Program-made: the position numbers and the translations under genes
Notes under the pieces: generated by a model
What the model was told of the DNA's origin: nothing
Database searches by the model: none
The model's input: only the letters and a program-made list of their open reading frames with translations
Part shown: piece after piece, positions 36,208-46,811 of the stretch
Position numbering within the stretch: position 1 is the stretch's first letter
Layout: the number at the start of each line of letters is the position of its first letter
NCBI RefSeq assembly: GCF_041956535.1
Contig: NW_027192205.1
Coordinates: 462,900 to 526,899 of the forward strand
Reading direction: 5' to 3'
Origin: Calcarisporiella thermophila CBS 279.70
Lineage: Eukaryota; Calcarisporiellomycota
Length of the DNA stretch: 64,000 nucleotides

Positions 36208-36646
36208 TCGTAATTTAACCAGGAGGACCTAAATTATTTTATGGAATGACTTTTTTTAAGTTTTTTTTTTCCTATCTATTTTTTTTCTATAAAAAAGAAT
36301 TTACTTTATTCTTTTTTACTTCTTCTTTTCTTCATCTTCTTCTTCTCCTTCTTTTATTTCTTCTACCTTTTCTTTCTCTTCCTCTTCCCCATGTTTTCCT
36401 TTTCTCTGCTTTCATTTAAGCGAAATACGCCTATGATTGTTCTTTTCTTTATGAATTTTATTTTTTTCAAGAATCTATTTTTTTTCTTTTTCGTTTACTA
36501 GAAACTTTCTATATTTCCCAGTAACTGTAGTAAAGAAAACCTCGCTGTTTTACTTTTTTATTTTAGAAGAAAACACGTAGTTGAACAAGTCATTATTGTA
36601 CAGACAAAGTATAGAAAAATGCTGAAATATCGGGAATGAACTACTT
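36208..36646. other. Intergenic, strongly T-rich
   Basis: 439 nt between convergent genes, with long T and TTC/TCT runs around 36250-36480. No gene seen. Confidence 0.5.
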
Positions 36647-37385
36647 TCACAGGGCAGCGTCGGGTACCTCATTTTCCTCTCGAGAAAGAGGTGGGGGTGC
36701 AATCTTCTCCAAGCCATCCTGCTTGCCGCTATTTGCCTTTCCTTCCTGCTTCTTTTGCTCCCGTTCTTCTGGGGTGCCCACGATCAAAAGAATGAATCGC
36801 AGGACTTGGAAGGCCGTGAACAAACATGCAAAAACCCACACCGAGATCACTAGCGCGATTCCCAAGGCTCCCAGCAGCAATCCTCCCCCCACCAACAGAA
36901 TGAATCCTTCCACAAAGAGCACGGTGATGATCGCGCCCCCCACCACGGTGAAGGTGGAGGCCAGGGCGAAGAGGACAAAGGAGAGAATGGGAAGGGAGGA
37001 AAGCATCAGGAGGATAAGCAGGAATACCTAATGGAATGGGGAAATTTAGAATTTGGGATCCGCACTATAATCAAGATTAGGAGAGGTGCAATTACGCCAA
37101 GCCATGGGTATTTGGAGCACGTCTGGAGAATTAGAGTAAGAAAACGCGCGCCCATGTTGATAGCCCTAGAAATGAAGCAGGATGGCATTTATGCACTGGT
37201 GGTTAGTTATCTGTCTAGCCTGGGAGAGAAGTGAGAGAAGTCTACCCATCTTTAGCTCTCTTGGCGCGCGCGTACACCACGCTCGCAAAGGCATTCAGAT
37301 GCTCCACGATACGCGCTACCGCCTCACGCGCCTGGGCCTCTTCCTCCTCTTTTGCACTGCGTTTTTTCGTAAATTCTTTGGTCAT
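36647..37385 (-). CDS. LDAF1/promethin-like lipid-droplet membrane protein
   Basis: Three exons: 37385-37246, 37165-37066 and 37027-36647; 206 aa. A charged amphipathic N-terminus (KRSAKEEEEAQAREAVARIVEHLNAFASVVYARAKRAK) precedes a tight block of four hydrophobic segments (KYPWLGVIAPLLILIIVFLLILL, LPILSFVLFALASTFTVVGG, ITVLFVEGFILLVGGGLLLG, LVISVWVFACLFTAFQVL). A polar Lys/Glu tail ends the protein. This is the architecture of promethin (TMEM159/LDAF1), the seipin partner that marks sites of lipid-droplet formation in the ER. The F-V-E-G-F-x-L-L-V-G-G segment matches the family pattern. Identification rests on architecture and a few motifs, so it is moderately firm. The gene is divergent from the Gln/Tyr-rich gene at 37678. 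Confidence 0.72.
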
Positions 37386-37677
37386 GTGCACAAAAAGCTA
37401 CACTTGGAATGGGATGAAACTCTCGATGGGAAGAGAGTGATACGGCTGGCCTGCCCTCCCCCTTTCTCCCGATTAGTTCAAAACGCTCTCCCAATCCGCA
37501 GTTAGGTTAGCCAAAACCTAACCTTGTCCGGCTACTTCCACTTGCTTGTATGCACTGCCTTTTATACTCTAACTATTACCATTTTTAGCCTTCTAATTAC
37601 CAGCATTATAGAATGTTAAAACGTACCAACCACTGTTGGCTTCCCTCCTATGCTACCGACACCCTTTCCTCCACGAT

Positions 37678-38251
37678 ATGGCCGATACGTACCATCAGTC
37701 CTCCTGGGAAAACTATTACCAGCCCCAAGTTGATCCTGTATCGCAGGCCAACGTAGATCAAGCTTCTTACGGCCATCAGACCGCGCAAGAACCGACGCCC
37801 TGCCGTATCTACTTTGTCTTGGGTTCTATGATGCGGATTCAGGCACTAATTAACCAGCAATTACAGCAAATACAAACACAAACGAATCGACAGCAGCACG
37901 ACTGGACTAATGTGCCTACTGCAACTACAGCCCAATCGCTCCAACAGGTACGAAACGACACGACAATACCCAGCACTGTACCACAACATGCCCCACCACT
38001 GTCACAAACAATACCGCCAGTCTACGCTTCCTGGTCGTCGCCGTACTCGTACATCAATCCCGTTACCAACTCTTACTACTACGTCATGGCAGCTAAGTAG
38101 TCCGGTTCGCCTAGCCATTTGAATCGGCATCAATATTATTATCAACTTTATCCTAACTTTTTTCGAGCCCATCCCGAGGTTTACGCGAACAACGCCTATA
38201 AATTACCACCAGCATACCATCCTTGGACATATTACTATCCGGGGTGGATCC
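37678..38251 (+). pseudogene. Gln/Tyr-rich protein gene interrupted by one in-frame TAG
   Basis: The ATG at 37678 opens a frame of 140 codons ending at TAG 38098-38100. The same frame then stays open for another 50 codons to TAG 38249-38251, and that second part is equally rich in Tyr and Pro (QYYYQLYPNFF, TYYYPGWIP). The first part has a Gln-rich middle (INQQLQQIQTQTNRQQ), Thr/Pro-rich linker, then YASWSSPYSYINP. The S-W-S-S-P-Y-S-Y and Y-Y-P-G-W motifs match the protein at 31051, making the two genes probable paralogues. Possible readings: one nonsense mutation in a decaying gene, readthrough, or an unrecognised intron. No family is known to me. No signal peptide is seen. Confidence 0.55.
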
Positions 38252-38858
38252 CGTAGGTATAGTTCGTCCCATATAGGCAGCATCCATGATATCATTCCAC
38301 AATATCACGCAGACACAGCAACAACTAACACCTGGTTGCTTCTCATTGCAATTGTATTCTAGACTGTATACATCCAGCAAAGTCTTTCCAGGAATTTCTT
38401 GATTGGCTATTCCACTAACGAAACTTAACGATATAACATGCTGGAACAGATCTACAGGCTATTCCGGTGATGGTCATATCATTAACATCGTGCACCCTTT
38501 CATTCATACTTCATCTTCGCTCGGCAGGTCTTCATAACTGTTCATCCTTTACTTATTCATCGATCATCACATTTCATCTCGGAATTATCTTCGTAGAACC
38601 GTAAAGTAGTTTACAAACTTTTGCTTACCCAACACACACTTGGAATGAATTTACATGCCAAAATTCACTTGTTTGACTAGGTCAGTACGGAAAAGAAGTA
38701 CAACAATATAATACGAAACCAAGTCGAATAATAAAATAAATTTAATGGGGGGAGGGCTGGTCTCCCCTAAGTAACCGCGTATACGATAACAATCCCTCCC
38801 TCAAAAAAAAAAGGGGGACTCGTTAACCTTCAATCCCGGTTGTCTCATCACGTGCGAC
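38252..38858. other. Intergenic between convergent genes
   Basis: AT-rich, 607 nt, no gene recognised; an A10-G5 run lies near 38803-38818, just downstream of the Cys-rich gene's stop. Confidence 0.45.
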
Positions 38859-39248
38859 TTAGTCGCAGAGAGCGTCGTAGTTGAAGCGGTATCGCGGGTC
38901 CTTCGGACAGCACATCTCTTTCTCACCACCTGTGCAGCCGGCTCCCGAGTCGCCATCGTTGTACGCGACCGCCGCACAGTTGCCATTGCAGAAGGGACCT
39001 TTGCCGCAAACCACACATCCGCGGTCAATCTGGTCCGGTCTTCGCGGCCACCACCTGTCAGCTTCAGGGTAGCACTCTTGGTACCCGATAGGGCAATCAC
39101 GTTTCGTCAACTCACCGCTGGCTGGGGTATTGCTATTGTGGGGGTACGACACAAATGTTTTCCTAGGGGTCCCTTCCGTGAGGCTCGCGCTCAGTACACT
39201 CGAGAGAAGGCAGGTTGCCAACACCATCTTGACTTTCGTCGATAACAT
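38859..39248 (-). CDS. Small cysteine-rich secreted protein
   Basis: Single exon, 129 aa. The start gives a signal peptide (MVLATCLLSSVLSAS from Met8, or from Met1 with a short basic extension). A propeptide of about 25 residues ends in a Kex2-like LTKR, directly before the mature domain starting DCPIGYQEC. The mature part is about 80 aa with ten cysteines, including C-V-V-C, F-C-N-G-N-C and a C-C pair (MCCPKD), and ends ALCD. The even cysteine number fits five disulfides. I do not recognise the fold; the layout is that of fungal small secreted proteins (antimicrobial, adhesion or host-directed), with no evidence for a particular target. The gene stands alone, next to the poorly coding 39.2-41.5 kb stretch. 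Confidence 0.75.
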   Translation of the reverse strand: MLSTKVKMVLATCLLSSVLSASLTEGTPRKTFVSYPHNSNTPASGELTKRDCPIGYQECYPEADRWWPRRPDQIDRGCVVCGKGPFCNGNCAAVAYNDGDSGAGCTGGEKEMCCPKDPRYRFNYDALCD

Positions 39249-40118
39249 CGTAGTGTGAGCACTTAACCGAAATTATGTTGCCGTGTATAAGGTACGGTTA
39301 GGATAAACTAAGGTGTTGTATTCTGCTTCTGGGGTTTTAGATAAGTTAGGGGTATGACTAGGCTGTCGGTTGGTGGATGGAGATAAAGGTTGTTATTCTT
39401 TTCTCAGAGGCAGATCGATGACCGCTTTTAAACTCTCGGCCAAAGTGATGGAGTTGCTGACATAATGATGACCGAGACGGACACGGAGTACGTAAGGAAG
39501 GTAGGAAATCAAATAATATATCCTAATTTGGTTATTCAAAAGATGGCCGAAGATGCATCTTGAAAGAAAACAATAAAACAATACTGTGAGTTGTCCTGTT
39601 ACAAGTACGGTAGTCATAATCGTGCCATAAAATGTAAATGCATTTTTTTCATTCTTGCCGGGTGGTATCCGAGATTATCTTGTTTATTATTAGACGTTTC
39701 ATGTATTGGTTTAATTACAACTCTAGCCAAATCTTCTGAATAGATCTTGCTGACTGTGCCAGCTCATTGGGTGACCTACTGATTCTAACATGACCTCGCG
39801 AAAAAGACATGCTGTAAAGCATTGCCTAGCGCTAGTGTGTATAGAGATGATTCCAGAGATACGGTAGGAGGGGTACAGATGTCGCAAGGATAGTAGGATG
39901 GAGAGACAAACTAGAACGCTAGGTAACGAAGCGAGGAAGAGGGAATAGACAAACCAACAATGGATAGACAATGCAACACAAAAAATCAATAAATATATGT
40001 ATATGTACTAGGTCGCTTCGGCCGTTCGATCGACGGAAGTCGCGCAACTTGACCAATTATGCACACTATCAACTAGCCTCATTCAGACTAATCAGCGTCA
40101 GTGCAACCGCATCCATGG
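39249..40118. other. Intergenic, no gene seen
   Basis: 870 nt of AT-rich DNA with only short unrecognised ORFs on both strands. Confidence 0.45.
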
Positions 40119-40590
40119 TCATATCCTTGGTGAGCATTTCATCCGACGTAGTATGGGTTTAACATCAGGCGGGAGTTGAGTTGTGTCGGAATGAGGGACT
40201 TCTTGTGGAACCGCTTTCTCCTCGTTTACATGGTCAACATCATTATAACCTTCCATGCCATTCTCGTTTGCTGTCTGATTCGCTTCATCGTACATGACCT
40301 CATCGTCAGCCTGATTCTCGTCACCATTGACGTGTGCCTGCAATTGTCGTATTTCTTTATCGGACACAAGTTCTAATTGACCGGTATGTTCTTTCGACTG
40401 TTCGGCCTGCCAACCGATCGCTTACTGATCGCTTACTTCTTCCGCCGCTTCCTCGATTGCTTCATACATAACAGGGTCATCATTAAGATAAGCATCTTGC
40501 TGTCCGCAGAATCAGGCTCGTCTGCATCATTTGCCACTCCCTCGGCGGTGGCTGACTCGGCCTCCATTCACAGGCTCGTTTCCTAGCTCG
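40119..40590 (-). pseudogene. Possible decayed gene for an acidic protein
   Basis: The minus-strand frame 40395-40119 encodes an acidic peptide (QSKEHTGQLELVSDKEIRQL, ADDEVMYDEANQ, DVDHVNEEKAVPQEVPHSD) with no ATG start. In the same frame further upstream, across a TAA stop, lies another acidic block (LNDDPVMYEAIEEAAEEVSDQ). A further acidic block (AEGVANDADEPDSAD) lies in a different frame above it. The stop sits inside an 11-bp tandem duplication (GTAAGCGATCA then GTAAGCGATCG, about 40422-40443). The pieces share composition and a DD-x-VMY motif, so a broken or mis-assembled single gene is plausible. A 30-nt GT-AG segment could also excise the stop, but that would be unusually short. Low confidence. 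Confidence 0.3.
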
Positions 40591-41140
40591 ACACAACCAC
40601 CCTACGGCTCGAAGCAAGGCGATGGCAGCCACCGTGGTCCGGTCAATGGAAACCCATCGTCGAATCATGGCAATGGCTGTCCCGACCATTCGTACGATTG
40701 GTATACGAGTTCACTTCCCCGCCATTGTCTGCAGCACCAGTTGGTGGGCACCCCTCAACTCGCTCCAGTCATGGTCAAATGCCACCCTGGACAGATGTGA
40801 TCGCCCTGATCCGGTGCCGTCATCGTCTGGCTCAGTTTTTCGTGAGCAACCTGGAAAAATCGTGAAGCAAATAGACTTTACTAAGGCACGACGCCCCAGA
40901 GCATGTTAAATATATTAATAACTGCTGTGTTGCTTTTCATTAGATGATCAAAACTATGCAACCATCAAGCTTATATTTTGTTGTTCAATGAATCTTTTGC
41001 GCTGTTTCTTGTGCAGGAACTGTACTTGAGCATCTTCATATAGGAATTACAGTTAGCGTAATAGTCTTTCAAAAATTTCACGCCCGCGTTTATTAGCGCG
41101 TTTTCTGCGACGGAAATGTCGCGTATCAGGATACTCATTC

Positions 41141-41184
41141 GTGGTTATATCCGAAAAATATTTCAATTTTTCGGATATAACCAC
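41141..41184. repeat. Perfect inverted repeat, 18-bp arms, 8-nt loop
   Basis: Arm 1 is 41141-41158 (GTGGTTATATCCGAAAAA); arm 2 is 41167-41184, its exact reverse complement; the 8-nt spacer is 41159-41166. It lies about 320 bp upstream of the cytochrome P450 start in non-coding DNA. It could be a hairpin, a palindromic protein site, or the remnant of a small foldback element. Confidence 0.9.
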
Positions 41185-41505
41185 AAAAACGGACAATGAT
41201 TTGATTTGCACATAAACTTCGATCATGATTTAGAGGCCTTGGCGAGTCAATAGGAATCGAGGCGGAGAATGAAGCTAAGAAACTGCGAAATCAAGTTGTT
41301 GACGGCCGGCCACCTCCCACTAAAGATGAAAAATTGCCGGGATTAGGCCAGAGGGGTTTCGACATTGGGCGCAATGATCGAGCAATCGGGATATTCTGTC
41401 TCGATCACTAATTAAAAAAATACAAAAAACCTCGAATAAAAATATCCCAAACAACCCCGCCTTCTTTCCCCCCCTTCCTCAACCCTCACAATACACATCA
41501 AACTG

Positions 41506-43495
41506 ATGCTCTTTGACCGAGTTCCTTCTCCCTTTGCCCTTTCGCTGGAGGCCGTGCCGCACTCTTTCCCTCTGGCCGCTGCCGCCGCGAGCGCCCTGGT
41601 GCTCTATTTTTACCTCGCGCGTGACACTGCCCCCAGAGGAATTCAAAAAATAATCTCCCTCTCACAGCTCGAGGTGCTGGATCTACTCTTTGGAAAAGCC
41701 GATTACCACACACGAACAAAGCGTGTGAGGGAGATTATGGAAGAGAATGGGATAATGCGGGTAATGAATGACATTCGATTGACAACTTAACGGGCAATGT
41801 GATGTTGAATTCCTTTTTGAGCCATTAGATGAAGCTGGGCAGTTTCCATCTTGTTCAGGTCGCTCGGCCAGAGTTTGTGAAGGCCGTGTTAACCGGCCAG
41901 GGTAAGTGGCGAATCCTCAGAATGGCTTGTTTCTCATTCTCTATCCTCACAAATGGTGGATTATAGATATCGATAAAGTCAGCCTCAATGAAGAGCAGTG
42001 GGTATTTTGTACTCTACTCGAGCATGCCCACTGATTGATGTTTTTTTTTCTTTTGTAAATATACAAAGGCCTGGCTCCTTCACAGTGAAAGCTTTCGGTG
42101 AAAACATCATCTTCAGCAAGCGAAACCAATGGCGGAAGTACCGCCGCATCATGAACCCCGCGTTTGCCACTGTCCCGATTCAAATCTACGACGAGCAGGG
42201 AGCTCGACTTGCCTCTCACATCAAAAGGAGCAAGAGCCGGCTTCTAGAGGTGGGTCGGTTGATAAAACGCATCGCCTTGGATATCATCGGCCTCTCTGCG
42301 TTTGGGTATAATTTCAATGCCCTCGACGAGCCGCACGGGCACTATGTCACCATCTGGTCCCGAATTATCGAGCGATCCTCCAAGTTTGTCTTTCTCCTCC
42401 TGCCGTGGCTCGAGAAGTTCTTCGACGAGTTTGAACTCCTCGAGGAAATGGAGGGCATGATTGCCGATGTCATCCAGAAGAAGCGAGAGTTGCTTCGGAG
42501 AGGAAATGGCGATGAGACCGGACCGTCGAGCCTGCTCACGCGAATGATAAAAGCAAACGAGCTCGAAGGCGAAATCTCCCTATCCAACGCAGAGTTAAAG
42601 GTAAGGGCATGCCGCGTGACCAGGGTGAAACGAGAAATACTCATATGACCTCGCCTTCTCTAATACAGAATAACGTGATGGCGTTTATGCTGGCTGGGGT
42701 TAGCGACTTGTGCTAATAATGACACTCACTTTAAAGCATTCAATTTATTCATTCTACTGTATATACAGAGCGACACAGTGGCAAACACGCTTACGTGCTG
42801 TCTTTATTACTTGGCGAAACATAAGGTATTCCTCTGTGCTTACTGTGGACAAAGTGCCGCTTCCTTTTTAATCCTGCTTTCCAATGGCGCACGATTAATA
42901 GCAGGTACAAACACGTGCACGAGAGGAGGTGCTTCGTGTGGTCGGCGCTGATGAGGAGATCACCCTTGAAAAACAAAAGAGTCTTCTTTACCTTACCAAA
43001 GTAATCAAGGAAACCCTCCGACTTTGGTAAGTGGTGGCATTCTGCTTGATTTTCATTGCCCCTTTGTCACCCATCGCTTGTATCCTTAGTCCTCCCACTC
43101 CCTCCCTTACCCTCCGCTGCCTCGCATCGCCTCAAACCATCGGCGAATATACAATTCCCCCAGGGGTGAATATCACCGTCGACATCTACTCTATCCATCA
43201 TTCGCCCACCTATTGGCCTGATCCGGAGCGATTTGACCCAGAGCGATTCACGGAAGAGAAAGAAAAGTTACGCCCTGCATACACTTGGTTACCCTTTGGA
43301 GGGGGGCCGCGCATCTGCCTTGGTAGCCGGTTTGCGCTCGTCGAAATAAGTGTTCTCCTAGCGCACCTACTGCGGTTCTTTGAGGTGGAAGTACCTGCAA
43401 GGACCCTACACAAGGAGAGGCCCTACCTGCATGAGATGAGCTGGGGGGTGATAGGCCCTAAGAACATGGAGCTGATCTTTAAAGAATTGCGATAA
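41506..43495 (+). CDS. Cytochrome P450 monooxygenase
   Basis: Eight exons: 41506-41760, 41829-41901, 41967-41997, 42069-42600, 42669-42698, 42769-42825, 42905-43026 and 43090-43495; 501 aa, normal for a microsomal P450. An N-terminal hydrophobic anchor (FPLAAAAASALVLYFYLARD) is followed by the C-helix W-R-K-Y-R-R, the I-helix oxygen-binding motif AGSDT (about 306-310), the K-helix ETLR (about 362-365), PERFDPERF, and the haem loop FGGGPRICLG with the ligand Cys near 443. All catalytic motifs are intact. Exons 3 and 5 are only 31 and 30 nt; the AGSDT motif is split between exons 5 and 6. The exon 3 donor must be at CA/gtgggt, since the neighbouring gtattt donor breaks the frame. Substrate is unknown; no pathway genes lie nearby. 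Confidence 0.92.
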
Positions 43496-43571
43496 GGCTG
43501 GCGGGTAAGGGTCTTGTGAAGATGGGGTTTGGTATGATGTCTGACCATCTATTTTTGACCTTGATGTTTAT

Positions 43572-46500
43572 TCACAGGACTCTTGTCAAACGGACAAGAT
43601 GAAGCAGTACAAGATAAAGAAAGACGCCGTTTCCGTACATCAGAACGACCCAGGCATATCGCACCCCATACACAAACACCCCCGCGGAGACCACGTGCAA
43701 CAGCACGGTCCCCATGCGTTGAACGGTCCGGTTCACCATGAGATTCTGCGGAGAAGGGTCGATCCATTGTAGAAGCGCGAGTGCTATCGCGGGAACCCGC
43801 TGAGCCACCTAAGGGGGAAGACAAACGTGTTCAGTCACTAGACTCATCAGGAATAAGTGGAAGGCATAGTGCTCATTACGGGCAGCAGAGGAAGATGGAA
43901 GGGTGCCTGGAGCACCATCAGGAGGAGAATCGATTCTAGGTGATAAAATCTTTGTAGTTTTTCCCTTGTCTACCATATAATCGTCAATGTGAGACTTGCA
44001 CTTGTAACTTCTTTTTTTATCTGTACCTTTACCCTTTTTGATATGGTTAAAGTCCATGCCGATAATAGAAGTTGTCCAACTAATATGGCAAAAAAAGAGG
44101 CGCGAAACCGAGAAAGAATCGCAATGAGTGAGCCAACGATAGATAGCTTCCAAGTAAGGGAGAGCCTCGGGGTAGCAGCTCCCCGCGGCAGCAGGCCCAA
44201 CAGAAGTGCCAACACCTCTACAAGGATGCGCACGACACCCCATAATGTCGCTACCGCGCCCACGGATAATACGATTAGCACGCCAGGTAGCCACCAAAAG
44301 AAAACGTCATGGATGCCCAGTAGCATGTCGCGGAGAGCCCACCCGCTGGCCAAATTGCCACTCAGATTCGCTTGTAAAACCGCCAGGATCGAAACAAAAG
44401 CGATATGAGAAGGCACTTCGTTCCAAAGGGCATGTGCGGCACTCTCACCAAAACCTCTGCACCACCGCAGTTGCACCTTGAAGATCAAAAATAGTACCGC
44501 GGCGGGGAAGGTGGCTGCAACCATCCTGTATCGCGTCACAATGCGGCCCAAGCTCCCGTATACATTCACTTGCATTTCCACTTCCAAGTCCTCCTCCTCT
44601 CCTTCGGTTTTTACGTCTTCTCCCTCTTTTCTTGCTTCAAGTGCTGGTAGTTTCCAGAATTCCAAGATGAGTCCACGTCTCTCTTGTGGAACCAAAGCGT
44701 AAGGGGCGGGCCCATGGAAAGCAACATCGAATTGGTTGGAATTGACATGAAATTTGCTCTCATATGCTCCCCCCTCGGGAGCAGACTGTCTGACAACCAT
44801 ACGCATTGTAGCATTGTCCGTTCCTTCTAAAACTCTGAAACGATAAGAGAGCAAACTGTTGAGCGATGGCACCCTGATCTTAGTGTAGATTTGCCGGCTG
44901 TTGATGCGGAAACGTATCTTGTTGAAAAGCGACCCTGGGGTGGGCCTAACCATTGTCGCCGCGGTTTCTTGACCCACCATTTCTGCTTCTATAAACCCAT
45001 CGGAGCCGTCCCCTCCACGGTCCACCACGGCTACATACGAATACCCTCTAAGTTCGCGGGGATGCACATGGAGAAATCTAAGCGGCCCATCTCCCGTCGA
45101 ATGGGGGGGCGGGAGTAGCAGAGTGTTGGCGGCCATGGACTTGCACTCCAAAGGAGCATCGTTTTCGGTACACAAAAGAAGATCCAGGCGATGTTGTGAG
45201 CCAAGAGGACGATCGGTCAACAGGTGAAACTGGGGGGAGCCAGAGGAGGGAACCGTTAGAAGGGTGGTCATCGGACTGGAGTCTTTCGGGAGAAGTTGTC
45301 TCAGAGGACCACTATGAAGGCTGCGGTACACGACGGTTTCCTTTCTGATTTCGCCCCACCCCGAATCTGACATAGGAGAAGTGATGATAGTATACGCTCC
45401 CTCTTGATCAATAAATTTTTGGTCTCTTGCTATACTATACCTAGACGAAGCGGCAGAGTGTTGTCCCATCTTCCTAGCAGTTCCTCTCTGAAAACCCGCA
45501 ATCTCTCCTCCACTCCAATCGTCTTGGTTGGGTTTCTGCCATCTACAACCCCAAGCAAGCAGCGTGATAATGCCTTCACTAGCTGGTTGCACCACAGTAT
45601 GCTTAGGTGGTCGGCTCCAGTCCAGACTTGGGGTATGCCAGTCGCGTACACCGCGAATCCATGCGTGGGGGGCACCAAACTCTCGACGCCCGCCGCGTCT
45701 GAAGCAACTATCTGGTCCAATGATCCACCCGCAATGGATACGAGCGTCACCTCCTTTAACGTCTCTCCCGAACCCTTCTGATATCCTTCCCTCCAATAGG
45801 CAGAGAGGTTGGCGTAGAGCGTTGTCATTCGGCGATCGAGCGACATAGCAGGAAGAAGATGGGGCGTAGTGAGAGTAAGAAGAGTGTTAACTGAGCCCGC
45901 CTTGAAATTGGGAAGGACAAACAAAGTGCGCGCAACAATGCCGCCCATCGAATGCGCAATGATTATGACAGAAGTCGGGGCGGGGAGGTGAGACTGGGGG
46001 TGATAGAGGGAAAGGATATACTTGATGGCATCATTTGAATACTCGGCTTGCTCGAGGAGAGTTAGACCGTGGAGGGCAGAGTATTCCTCATTGAAATCCA
46101 CTACATACGAAAAAGGCAAAAGATACGAGCGGTCAGCCATGGATCGTAATAGCTTTTATAACGTGCACTACATGTGAAAAAGTCCAAGTTGCGGATTTCT
46201 CTGCCGGAAAATCCTTTCTTAGCCAGCGCGTCGTAGTAGAGCATTGCGGATTCGGCAGCAAGCGAGCGAACTTGCTTGTAACTACCAGCATGACCGTGAA
46301 TAAACAGAACAGGGATGCCAGTTGGCTAATCCAAATGAGAAGAAATAAGTAGGGTTAGTCTGATCCATTTTCTAAGAATTCCTTTGATGGAGGAGCTGGA
46401 ACCCATGACACAAAACTATTTCATTTTCGTCATATCCGTACTCGCGGTAAAGGAAGAGGGAGTATTTATCGGCAAGCCGCGACCATCGCGAGTCAAAATT

Positions 46501-46811
46501 GGTTTGCTCAAGAAACATGGGACGCATATAGGTCATGGCGCACGCTTTTGGATCCACCTGGTGGTAGATGAATGAGTGCATTATGATGCCCACCGTACTC
46601 AGTGTCAAGAACACTACGGCCACGAGGATGAAGGTGGAGATGGAGAAAAGATGGTCTGAAATACCATGGAGGAAGTAGTTGAGAAAATGTGATTATATTG
46701 CCGGCTCAGCCGACACGGTCTTGTGCACATCGTACCTTTTGCATTTTGCCTTGCTTCCGATCGAGAGGATTTTGAAGACTCGCTCTTCTCATTACCTCTG
46801 CTCTTCTCCAT
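43572..46811 (-). CDS. BST1: GPI inositol-deacylase Bst1/PGAP1
   Basis: Seven exons: 46811-46736, 46655-46417, 46325-46172, 46100-45441, 45402-44033, 43969-43880 and 43808-43572; about 941 aa, all in frame. Residues about 34-56 form the first membrane helix. The lipase domain starts [21 protein letters not shown] and [15 protein letters not shown], with the G-x-S-x-G nucleophile in AHSMGG (about 207) and the catalytic His in [14 protein letters not shown] lumenal beta region follows, then several C-terminal membrane helices ([33 protein letters not shown]). The enzyme removes the inositol acyl chain from GPI anchors in the ER, needed for GPI-protein exit. The last two junctions are the least certain; the chosen 63-nt and 71-nt introns are the only ones that keep the hydrophobic C-terminus in frame. 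Confidence 0.9.

Noticed and set aside
38098-38100. TAG reassigned to an amino acid in this organism.
   Set aside because: TAG is used as the normal stop in several genes here, for example eIF1A, RBM48, Sin1 and ECM29.
43809-43838. A 30-nt GT-AG micro-intron near the end of the Bst1/PGAP1 gene.
   Set aside because: A 71-nt intron with a gtaatg donor and the same acceptor, joined to a differently framed exon (43969-43880), gives a far more hydrophobic, family-like C-terminus and normal intron sizes.
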